From Isochrysis galbana (taxonomy: Eukaryota > Haptophyta > Isochrysidales > Isochrysidaceae): a DNA stretch of 64,000 nucleotides. A program made the translations under genes and the position numbers. Of this stretch, positions 55,065-64,000 are shown piece after piece. The notes below the pieces were generated by a model. That model searched no databases, was not told the origin of the DNA, and saw nothing but the letters and a program-made list of their open reading frames with translations. The stretch is from contig CM030931.1 in NCBI GenBank assembly GCA_018136815.1, positions 1,653,398 through 1,717,397 of the forward strand, read 5' to 3'. Numbering within the stretch: the first letter of the stretch is position 1; each line of letters begins with the position of its first letter.

Positions 55065-56679
55065 TTACGGGAGCTGAACCCTTCCGCGCAAGATCCTCCT
55101 CAGCGTTAATGGAGCCCCCTACCCCATTGAGTACGCGGTCCGGAATTGCCGCGAACTTGGCGGCGACATTAAGAACCTGTACATCCACGCGGGCCCGAAG
55201 GGATGCAAAGGATACAAAAAAGATTACGCCTTGGCCTTCCAACCCCCTCTCCGCATATGCGTGTGCGCGGAGGAAAAGGCAGCGCGACTTGAGCGCGAAG
55301 AACGCAAGCGCATGGCGCCGCCGAAGAAAACCATCCAAGAGGCCATCAACCCGGGCTCGCTCGAGCTATGCAAACGTTTCCCCAACGGGAAATGCCCCAT
55401 GAACATCATGGGCAAGGCGTGCAACCGCTCGCACGATTATCCGGGCGCATGGAAAGACGGCGCGTGCACAATCGTGTGCGCGTTTCCGCGCGCGAGCGCC
55501 GGAACCCCCGGAAAACAACCGAAGGGAGGAATTTGTGCCCTAGGCGCCGATTGCCGCTATCTTCATAAGTACGCGAGCCTAGCCTATTTGATGTGTCGTG
55601 GCAACGCATTGATCATATACGCACTCACATTTAACTCCACCCTTGGATATCCAGGTGAGGGACCGGTCACTATCGTGTCCTACAACATCAACGGTGCCGG
55701 GCATGGCGCTTTAGGCTCGGCGCTGGCCCAAGCGAGAAAAGCGAGGGTGGACATTCTACTTCTGCAAGAGCTTCATGCCTATGCAGACGGCAGACATCAT
55801 CGCGCATGCATGACCGCCAAAGCGTTGGGATGGCAAATGGTGCACGCACCAGCGAACATCACTGACCCGGCGAGTGGGGTAGGCATTGCGATACGCGACT
55901 CCTCCCCAAGAGTGAAAATGTTACCGGGGGATTAGAAAGGAGCAGAGAAGAAACCATTGTAGACAACCTATTCATCTACCCAAAAGGGGACGCCCCGAAA
56001 GCGATATACGTACTATACCTATTAGCGTGGAGATATATACTCAGAGACTTCTATAGGATACATTACGACGGCATCAAATTCTCGGAAGAATCCATACTAA
56101 TAAGAATAATAGAGAGATACACCATACTAAGTAAAGCACTCCTCTTCGCACAAGAAACCGACTCGGCGAGAACCGCCCAAGCGGGCATGGGAAGACAGCC
56201 TAAAAAAAGGATAGACATGAATGATTTGAGACCCGTTTTCAACAGGAACGACAAAGGCGGTCTTAAGCCCAGCGCGGAGCTAGTGGAACTAGCCTCCAAG
56301 CTGGGGATCGCACACGCTGTCGAGGGGACCACGGAACAAGGGAACAAGGGAAACTGAAACATCGATACACCTACCTAAACCGCTGGTAGAGACATTGGAA
56401 CCTGGATATAAACCAAACAAATAAAAGGCGACCAGACGGACACACTCGACAACAAAGACAATTCCAGAAGGCCTGCCCGGACCCCACACTCTAAACCAGG
56501 CCTCAGGTAGCGCACCGAGGCCGGACCCCGGAAACCGAAGAAAAAGGAAAGAAGGGGGGCAGGGGAAGAGGTGGAGGGAGGGATGATAAGGGCGGTGTAG
56601 ATAGCGAAGGGAAGTCCCGCAACTAGTAGGTGTGTAGCCCTGAACCTTCAGAAGTTTTTTTTTTACGGGAGCTGAACCC
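55065..56679 (+). mobile_element. LINE 3: internally deleted non-LTR retrotransposon with 17-bp TSD
   Basis: TSD TTACGGGAGCTGAACCC at 55065-55081 and 56663-56679. The 5' frame encodes two CCCH zinc fingers (CKRFPNGKCPMNIMGKACNR, then SH; CALGADCRYLH). Next is the start of an AP-endonuclease domain (TIVSYNINGAG, DILLLQELHAYADG), broken at about 55930. The sequence jumps straight to the LINE C-terminus (YVLYLLAWRYILRDFYRI), ending with a stop at 56355-56357. The reverse transcriptase is deleted. The 3' UTR ends GGTGTGTAGCCCTGAACC, TTCAGAAG, T9. Confidence 0.88.
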
Positions 56680-56815
56680 GAATCGATAAGCGGCCTTTTG
56701 TTTTCAATCTTTACTTGGGAAGCTGAACACGAATCGACACCTTTTAGCAATTCTTGGAGGTGGGGAGTTAATTCCGAATCGACATAAGCTTTGATGTACG
56801 AATACGAAGCAGATC

Positions 56816-57732
56816 ATCACGACTAGGGGTAGGCCATAATATGTACATATCGTACTACATATTTGGGTACGATTCTGGCAAACTGATATGTCGACATATT
56901 TGCTACATATTTGGGTGGCACGGGCCCGGGCGCCGGTACATATTTGGGCGGGAGCTAGCGGGATGGGGGGGGGGGGGGGGCGGAGGGCGCGGGGGGGCGC
57001 GGGGGGGGGGGGGGGGGGGCGAGGAGCGAGCGAGAGAGCATGCCAGGCGAGGCTCTCCCCCGGCTTGCCGGCTTGCGCTGCCACGCCGGCCCGCGCGTCA
57101 CAAATGCATTCGTGACATGCCACTCCACCCCACCCTCGCCTTCAGGTGCTAGCAAGTATCGTCGCTCGGGCCGCGCCACGACGTCCAGGAACAGCGCAAG
57201 CAGTTCCCCGGCGCGCGCGCCGGAGGGCTTCAAATCATTCTCTGTTCCCAACTTGGGCCATAGCTGCTAGGAGTGTCAGGTCTCTCTCTCCTAATTCGGC
57301 ATCGTGTATCGTGTGAGCGTGTGTTTTCCTTGCTTGCGCATGCGTTTTCCCATCTGATCGGTCCACTACTTTGGCCGATCAGGTGTAGTCGTCCGTCATC
57401 CGTCATGTTGCGTTACAATAGCAGCAAACGTGAGGATGAGCGCTGCATGTGAGAGCGTGAAACGTGAGAGCACCCTTGGCTATGAAATGTGCCGTAAAAC
57501 ATAATGAGCGTATGCTACTTAGTAACACTCACTATATCTACATATACACGATACACGCTATGACTATTGATTGACTATGACTATCGTGCCTATCTACCGC
57601 GGCGACGGGCGACGGGCGCATATCTACATATTTTCTACATATTTGGGTGAGAGCCTCGCATATAAACGACATATCGTGACGACATATTTGGGCACTTTTT
57701 TCTACATATTTTGGCCTACCCCTAATCACGAC
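56816..57732. mobile_element. Non-autonomous hAT element with 8-bp TSD
   Basis: TIR TAGGGGTAGGCC at 56824-56835 and inverted at 57713-57724. TSD ATCACGAC at 56816-56823 and 57725-57732. The uninterrupted paralogue at 61.5 kb has one ATCACGAC. Many ACATATTTGGG/CTACATATTT subterminal repeats and a GC-rich centre with long G runs (56960-57020). No transposase seen. Confidence 0.92.
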
Positions 57733-58686
57733 TCATATTGATGATTGTTTTCGCAGTGAATTTCTTGCTCAAGAGAGTGTGTATCATATAAACCAGTGTG
57801 AATGATTTATCAGCCTCGCAAATGGCATGTAAGGTGTCTTTAATGTTCGTATTGTGCTTGAAATCGAATGAACTGAATAAGGACTTACATTCGAAAGTGT
57901 ACGTCCACAAATTTGGGTTCGACTCAAGCAGCCTCCTCAGGGAGTTGTTGCTCCCCCCCGGGTTGACCCCAACCGGCGGCGGCGGACTGATGCTGTCCAA
58001 TGCTTCCGCAATAACCTGCATGGCAGATTTAGAAGTGCCATATGGCGGAAAGAGAGGTGTGATGAATTTTTAAAGTTATCGTCCATCTTTTTTATGATCC
58101 ATTGCAATCGCTTGCGTACTACATCATCAGCCACCATTCCATTTATAGACATAGTTGAGCACTGTGAGGTGGGTGCCTTTGCTTAAATACTAGACGATTT
58201 TTTTGTGCCGGCGCATCGCGTATTTGGAACGAGGGGTACCAAATGAAGGCAAACGACCTCGCTGCCGCTAGGGTGGGTCTTCGCCTTCGGCCGAAACGGA
58301 TCTTCGGAGGACCTCGACGGGCGGAAGGGGGGAACCGGCCCTCTCGAGCGTGGGGACAGACTCCCCCTACCCGCAGCAATTCTTGACAATAATACGATGC
58401 AAAACTGACACTCCCCCTATATATGCCATACTACTGTATATAGATATAGATATATAGAGACGTCTCAATCTCACTCTATTCGTGTACGCCTCGGAAAATC
58501 AGCCGGGGAGAGCTCGGGATGGTTTTCAGAACAAGTTAATCAAGCTCCTCAGACGAGACTCCCTGCCATCTCAACCGAGCTGCTCCCTTGGGTTGACGGA
58601 CACCAAAGGCTGCATGCTGAAGACCTCCAAAAGCAAGCAGAAGGCAACAAGCGTCGCAAAAAGACGTCGGATATTCGAGCCGCTGA

Positions 58687-60106
58687 TCAGCTCGCCGAAA
58701 TAGCAACTGCCTGAAGTCTCTCGGAAAGCGCGAGCTGGGCACGTGTGAGGTTAGCCAAGTAAACCACAACGAGCATGTCTTGTACTTGAGTGTTGAAGAT
58801 CTTGTCGAATGCCGAGCTATGAAGCGAGGGTGCAGCATTGACTGCCTTCTGCAAGAGAGAAATGATTTCAGCATCCGCGGTAGTCGAGCCCTTCGTCACC
58901 TCGTCCACGTATGCGCTGACGTCATCAAGCGTCTTCAGAAGCTTCTTAATTGTCACCTGGGAACAAAGGGCCAGATCTAAGTCAGGCAATGGCATCACAT
59001 TGAGCACCCTGAAATTAGGGGATGGGAATGAAGACCGCGTGCAGCTCGCCGAGCCGAGGTGAGCAGTGACCAACAACATGATCCGTCGAATGCTATGATA
59101 GCCAACCATACTCGTAAAGGCGCAAGCTGACGCGACGCAATACATGCTAAGGCCATGTTGAACATGAAAACCTTGCAGGTGTACCCACAGAAATGTGTGC
59201 CGATTGAGCAAACCACAAGCGTGCACACGATTGGTGAGGGAATCTTGCGCGGAGAAAGCGCTGACGTGCAGCCCCATGAGTGGTGTACGATGAACTTCGC
59301 GAGCAGCATGTGCTCACCTCCATTGTGTCTGCTTCTGAAATGGAAGCTGCACCACCCAGCCCTGACGAGGATGACTTGATCAAGGTTTCCATTCCGATCT
59401 TATCCGCCTCTGAGGTCACCGTCGTGACCTTGCACTCCTGAAAGCTAGTGCCGAGATTGATCCCGCCTAAGGTCAGGTGACAGTGTACGTCAGGAGCACA
59501 ACAGTCATTCTGTCTGAGCTCGTGCAGTGATTGGCTTACAATCGCAGACCAGCCAGCATACAACTTACCCAGTGTGAGCTCTTTCGACACGTAGGCCGTG
59601 CAGCTCATGCGCCGCTCGCCCATCCCCAGATCGAACAGGAGATGTACGGGAGAGTCCACGTCCTGGCCATAGAATTTATGGAACAGAAGCGATGACGAGC
59701 TCACCTCCTCGCCTGAATAAGCGCCGTTCGAGACGGATGGGTGACGCGAGGTGAGCACCTTTTGCAAGCGGCGCCATCATATACCACGCAACGTGAAGGA
59801 GCCAGGCATACCTGTTGAGTACCAGCCCACAACCTGCTGGTTCGGCTCGACGCGCTGATGAAGTGCGAGCATTGTCGCGTGGAAGTCAGTGCTTACAGCA
59901 ACCTGCTCTTCCGTATGTGTGTGTGGCACCGGGAAGCACGAGCAGACCTCGACCTTGTTTCCGTTCACTGTGCCCATGAGCGTGCCAATCACACGTCCCT
60001 GCCCCTCCTCACGCCTGCCATAGTGATCCGCAATGCTGAATAGCACGACGGGGTGCACTTCTACTTCTGTCTCGCCGGGCGCGAACAGAGCCGAGCGGCT
60101 GAACAT
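58687..60106 (-). CDS. EIF3F: Translation initiation factor eIF3 subunit f
   Basis: Exons 59812-60106, 59318-59712 and 58687-58956 (minus) give about 319 residues in phase. The MPN domain starts VEVHPVVLFSIADHYGRREE, then GRVIGTLMGTV and CFPVPHTHTEEQVAVSTDFH. VVGWYSTG takes the place of the JAMM WxHSHP motif, so this is the inactive MPN type expected for eIF3f. MSCTAYVSKELTLG follows. The C-terminal MPN extension is complete across the last intron: TIKKLLKTLDDVSAYVDEV, NTQVQDMLVVVYLANLTRAQ, LALSERLQAVAIS. eIF3f is a core subunit of eIF3 on the 40S ribosome. The gene is intact and sits between mobile or virus-like sequences. Confidence 0.95.
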
Positions 60107-60412
60107 CGCGGGCTGGCGGGCTGGGCGGGCGCGAGCAAGCTGCGCTCTCCGCCCTCGACGCGTCGCTGCTACTCACCGCGAGGCCGAAAAACAAAACGCA
60201 CGGCCACGCCGGCTCTCTCCTCCGGCCAAATCGCAACTCGAACAAAGGAGGGCCTGACGACAAGAGTTGCCGGTTGCTTTGGGGTGTTTGAGCGTGCGAG
60301 CAACTCACGAGCAACTTCAGGGGCTACAGGCAACATCGAGCAACATCGAGCAACTAATGAGCAATTTCACCCCTAGAAGATAGAAGAGCACCTAATTAAA
60401 GATTAAAGTCGC

Positions 60413-60846
60413 GTTCCGTCAAAAGTCAAAAGAGGGCCAGGTGATAGAGTTTTGTTTTCGCTTATAGTGTTATATTAGTAATACGTTCCCCCACGGTACC
60501 CCATCCCACCTTTCGGAACACGCCTACCACCTGCGGCTAAATCTTCATCTTCTTCGTCTTTTTCTCACTGTCCTCGTCCTCAACCTTGTTGTCAATGTCG
60601 TTCTGCTGGCAGGCGACCAGGTCGCTTGGCTGATCATGGCTGACGAGGTCCGTGATGCGTGAGAGGATGGCCTTCTGGTCCTCCATCCAGAGTTTGCCAG
60701 CGCTCGGCGCACTTGCACCATGGGACTCGTTTCACCGTACGCGACCGCCGTGATGTATTCCATGCAGAGGTACGCGACGGCCGCCTCGTCTCCAATGTAT
60801 TTGGGCTCTTGGGGATCTTCTCGTACTCGTCAGAGTAGTCGCCGAA
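60413..60846 (-). pseudogene. 3' fragment of a second 'MGQY' gene
   Basis: On minus, KYIGDEAAVAYLCMEYITAV, AYGETSPMVQV matches the gene at 20.2 kb. A frameshift follows, and the frame ends in a Lys-rich tail at 60537. The 5' side is cut at 60846 by another GTCGCGTTCCGTCAAAAG motif. The downstream side carries the same motif at 60411. No start or N-terminus remains. Confidence 0.75.
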
Positions 60847-60847
60847 A

Positions 60848-60960
60848 GTCGCGTTCCGTCAAAAGAGGGCCAGGCTAGGTGCTTGTTTTCTTTTTGGTTA
60901 GCCACAATAATATTATTATTACAAAGCTAATCACGCTCCCCCACTCCCAACACACGCGGT
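60848..60960 (-). repeat. Conserved 3' block of the MGQY-type unit
   Basis: Read on minus: GTGATTAGCTTTGTAATAAT, then AAAAAGAAAACAAGCACC, then CCTGGCCCTCTTTTGACGG. This parallels 20550-20655 after the intact MGQY gene. It is a second element end inserted head-on into the fragment at 60.4-60.85 kb. Confidence 0.6.
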
Positions 60961-61093
60961 AAAACACCCCCAGCTACGCGGGCTGAGGTCGTTTGCCTTC
61001 ATTTGGTACCCCTCGTTTCCAAATACGCGATGCACCGGTACAAAAAAATCTTCTAGTATTTGAGCAAAGGCACCCACCTCACAGTGCTCAACC

Positions 61094-61718
61094 ATGTCTA
61101 CAAATGGAATGGTGGCTGATGATGTAATACGCAAGCGATTGCAATGGATAATAAAAAAATGACGATAACTTTAAAAAATTCATCACACCTCTCTTTCCGC
61201 CATATGGCACTTATAAATCTGCCATGCAGGTTATGGCGGAAGCATTGGACAGCATCAGTCCGCCGCCGCCGGTTGGGGTCAACCCGGGGGGGAGCAACAA
61301 CTCCCTGAGGAGGCTGCTTGAGTCGAACCCAAATTTGTGGACGTACACTTTCGAATGTAAGTCCTTATTCAGTTCATTCGATTTCAAGCACAATACGAAC
61401 ATTAAAGACACCTTACATGCCATTTGCGAGGCTGATAAATCATTCACACTGGTTTATATGATACACACTCTCTTGAGCAATAAATTCACTGTGAAAACAA
61501 TCATCAATATGAGTCGTGATGATCTGCTTCGTATAATGAAAACTTATGTCAATTCGGAATTAACTCCCCACCTCCAAGAATTGCTAAAAGGTGTCGATTC
61601 GGGTTCAGCTCCCCAAGTAAAGATTGAAAACAAAAGGCCGCTTATCGTTTCGGGTTCAGCTCCCGTAAAGATTGACCCCACAAGGCCCAGCAACATCAAA
61701 TACAAAAAAGCTCGGTAA
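61094..61718 (+). CDS. ORF X copy 2, unassigned protein (start separated by a small indel)
   Basis: The main frame runs from about 61166 (DNFKKFITPLFPPYGTYKSA) through MQVMAEALDSISPPPPVGVN, LLESNPNLWTYTFECKSLF and IINMSRDDLLRIMKTYVNSE to the stop at 61716-61718. A short start frame (ATG 61094, MSTNGMVADDVIRKRLQWI) ends at a stop caused by a 2-base loss relative to copy 1. Neither copy is intact, but they carry different lesions. The C-terminus has two SGSAP(Q)VKI units. Helical, no known domain recognised. Lower GC than neighbours suggests a virus or mobile-element origin. Confidence 0.6.
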
Positions 61719-62913
61719 CCAAAGGATTTACGCCTTCCTCCTCGATCTCGCCGAAGATCCGGTTCTCTCTCTCAACGGCGAGTTACGAGTGCAGAGTTCT
61801 ACAAGTTACGAGTAAAACTCCGCGGCAACAAGAACGACTGGACTGGGCTCGAAGACGCCTAAGGTCGGAAGTCGATCGCGGATGCGACATACCGACGACA
61901 AAGGAATGACGGGGGGAAGGGGAGGAGGTGGGGAAGGTGTGGAGGAAAGGGAAGAGAAAGAGAAGGGCGATGTCAATGGAGATAGGGAAGTGCCCTAGTA
62001 TAGTAGGTGTGTAGCCCAGAATCTTCAGATGTTTTTTTAAAGGTGAATTTTGCCCGTGCGCGGGGCGCGGGGGTCTGCCTGAACGGCCCGGCATGCCTCT
62101 TCCTTCACCCAGAGTCCCAGAGTGCGCCGCATGCAATACTTGCGAAGCTAGCCCCACTCACCCAATGCGCACATGCCCCCCCTTTGACTCCACCCTTACA
62201 AATAGTAAAAAAAAACTGTTTGACCCCGCCCTACATGTGTTATTGTATGCCACGACACTTGATCACTCTTTGCTCTCAACTCCCAACTTGAAGTTGAAAT
62301 CCTGCACCAGCAACCTCAACATCCACCTTGGGCTGCCTAATTGCTAATTGCCACCCAGCGCACCGCCTTTGCAACTGGATGCAGCTTCACCCATATTCCC
62401 AGTTGCAAAATTTTCGCTATTGCTTATTGGACCCACAACCCGTCCCAAGCTCCATCGCCGCAAGCGCCCAAACTGAAACTGAAAGTCCTCCTACTTACTC
62501 TCGATTCCGGAAGACGCAAGCCAAGCACTCCAGAAAGACACGTCGAGATTTTGCGTAGGTACCCACCAACGACCAACACACAAAAGCCCAAGCCAAGCTA
62601 GATACATTACGGCACAAGTACGAAGCACGAAGCGACCGCCTTTCGGGAGTGTTGATATGCGGGGGGGGGGGGGGGCGGATGAAGCAAAGAGAAGAATAGA
62701 GGCGCGTCTGGGATGCAGGGACGCGTATGTGGCGCCCATTCCCGAGACACAAAAAGCCTCAGTACAGCGAGTGCCTCCTGCAGCACTTGCCAGTTCGCTG
62801 ATCTACACAAGCACAAGTGCGTTGCAACATGTACTGGGGGCGCTGAGGCTGTGATGTGCCTAAGCCCGATGACTCGAAAGGACGTTGGCTCCTGGCACTA
62901 CATCAATTGCACT
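61719..62913. other. Intergenic with LINE tail; no gene
   Basis: Positions 61990-62037 (plus) read GTAGGTGTGTAGCCCAGAAT, CTTCAGATG, T7, a LINE tail. Positions 62205-62240 carry a small relative of the GGTCAAACAG repeat. Poly-G at 62660-62675. Short frames only. Confidence 0.45.
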
Positions 62914-63701
62914 CTAAACGCAGACAACAGCGTCCGGGTCCGTAAGGTCGAGGACCTTCGAATCAGGCTCCGAAGTCAGGCCCCCAAATGTCAATGGCTC
63001 TGGCGATTGGGCTGCGTGAGGATGCTCTGAGCCCTTATAGACCTTCAGGTGGCGGAAAAGCTCGCGGCCGTGCGAATTGTGAGGAAGCATTCCCTTCACA
63101 GCCTTCTCAACAATCCTGCAAAGTTGCACGCGGCACTGCGTCAGAATGGGCTGTCTGATGAGAACGTGGCCCAAGAACAAGCAAAAGCAGTGCTATCCAC
63201 ACCAAGCGTATCCACGCAAGCCGCAAGCAGTGCAGACATGCACCTCTCCGGGATGCGCTGCTGAAGCTCGTTGAAAGATTCAATCTTCATACCACCCGGG
63301 CGGCCCGAGTGGCGGCGGTAAAGCTTCTCCTCAGCCTTCTTCCCGGTCACAATCACCTTGTCCGCATTGACCACAACCACACAGTCACCGACATCGGCGC
63401 CAGGCGTGAACTCAGCCTTATGCTTGCCCAGGAGAATCTTAGCGATCTCCGACGACATGCGACCCAGGCGCAAGCCCTTAGCATCAACCACGTACCACTT
63501 CTTCGCGGCCATTGCCGTGTCATCCGACTTCGGCATCCAGGTCTTCTGGCCAGGCATCATCGGGACCGCCTTCTCAACGCCTACCTCCATGCGGAGAGCA
63601 GCGACGCGGCCGGTGTGGGGCGCGGGGGCCGCGGCGGGCATGACATAGGCGAGCGAGCTGCATGAGCAGAGCGCGAGGACGGCGGCGCGCATGGCGACCA
63701 T
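62914..63701 (-). CDS. rpl13: Plastid ribosomal protein L13 (uL13c), nuclear-encoded
   Basis: Exons 63244-63701 and 62914-63115 (128-bp GT-AG intron) give about 219 residues. The N-terminus [20 protein letters not shown] is signal-peptide-like, followed by an Arg/Ala-rich transit stretch ([12 protein letters not shown]). This is a bipartite leader fitting a plastid inside the ER system. The mature part is a full uL13: [106 protein letters not shown]. It is a component of the plastid 50S subunit. The ATG at 63692 is an alternative start, three codons later. A short acidic extension (DLTDPDAVV) ends it. Confidence 0.93.
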
Positions 63702-64000
63702 CTGGGCTGAAGAGGAAGGGGGGGGAGGAAGGAGAAGGGGGGAAAGGGGGGGCGGAAGAAGCAGAGGCGCAGCAGGCGTGAGGGCTCCGTGCACCAGAGA
63801 AGAGCGCCTCGCACGTCTCCCGAGATCACAGCCCAACTCGAGTACCGGGGGGGGGGGGGGGGGGAGCCTAAGCTTAGGCCGTGTTTTAACCCTAGTATAT
63901 AAAGGTGGTTTAAAAAGGTGGTTCCGTAGGATTTAGAAAGAGGTGGGAAATCGGCAGGTGGGCAGGTGGGCGGCGGGTGGAGCAGGTTCGCGCGCTCTCC

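Larger units (their letters stand above)
55010..58170 (-). pseudogene. ORF X copy 1, broken by a LINE, a hAT element and a frameshift
   Basis: The pieces are 58152-57725, 56823-56680 and 55081-55010, in minus order. Joined, they match ORF X copy 2 (61094-61718) almost base for base. The LINE sits in the GSAPVKIDP coding region. The hAT element sits in the region encoding INMSRDDLL. A one-base loss in an A run (AACTTTAAAAATTC versus AACTTTAAAAAATTC) separates the start MSINGMVADDVVRKRLQWI from the main frame (AMQVIAEALDSISPPPP). Function unknown. It is AT-richer than the host genes. Confidence 0.8.

Noticed and set aside
60009-60314. A small ORF upstream of eIF3f on minus as a leader peptide gene
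   Set aside because: Low-complexity Ser/Arg/Pro sequence overlapping the eIF3f start in another frame.

Overview
This is nuclear DNA of a eukaryotic microalga, not a bacterial or organelle sequence. Genes are GC-rich, sparse and mostly split by short GT-AG introns (about 80-250 bp). Products are typically eukaryotic: ABCG transporter, eIF3f, THOC3, TSR2, ALG6. A nuclear gene for plastid ribosomal protein L13 starts with a signal peptide plus a transit-like stretch, which points to a secondary (red-lineage) plastid. A haptophyte is my best guess and another chromist alga is possible; the sequence alone does not settle this.

Layout. 1-2.3 kb: 3' part of an ABCG transporter. 2.4-5.6 kb: retroposon debris. 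5.7-8.8 kb: a large PC-esterase-like protein. 9.5-12.0 kb: nested GC-rich retroposons. 12.3-13.4 kb: an extended SDR. 14.1-17.4 kb: repeats, including one retroposon with a perfect 17-bp target-site duplication (TSD) and a hAT-type element carrying two TG microsatellites. 17.5-17.9 kb: a tandem repeat beside an intron-containing tRNA-Gln. 19.0-20.5 kb: an unassigned 'MGQY' protein gene. 21.7-22.9 kb: THOC3. 26.3-26.9 kb: TSR2. 27.2-30.3 kb: one LINE inserted in another. 31.2-33.2 kb: an SLC49/FLVCR-like MFS transporter. 34.1-35.9 kb: two DNA transposons. 37.2-38.7 kb: ALG6. 40.6-41.6 kb: a mariner-like element. 41.8-43.3 kb: a truncated Fanzor (eukaryotic TnpB/OMEGA nuclease relative) next to a possible Harbinger-like transposase fragment. 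43.6-44.4 kb: a secreted or ER-targeted tandem-SAM protein. 45.1-46.8 kb: another retroposon with a perfect 17-bp TSD, holding a tRNA-like module and a 100-N assembly gap. 48.1-48.4 kb: ankyrin protein. 49.9-51.4 kb: an LRR protein fused to a globin-like domain. 52.6-53.3 kb: a VPPG-repeat protein. 54.1-61.7 kb: AT-richer genes of virus-like or mobile character, interrupted by a LINE and a hAT element, with eIF3f between them. 62.9-63.7 kb: plastid L13.

The genes do not form a pathway. They are unrelated housekeeping loci separated by mobile DNA. The most informative structure is the mobile DNA itself. LINEs and non-autonomous GC-rich retroposons in this window share the same TSD length (17 bp) and the same T-rich 3' tail. 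Several DNA transposons can be delimited to the base, and one host gene (ORF X) is present both interrupted and uninterrupted, which gives an internal empty-site control. Intron boundaries and all family names are by eye; nothing was searched.
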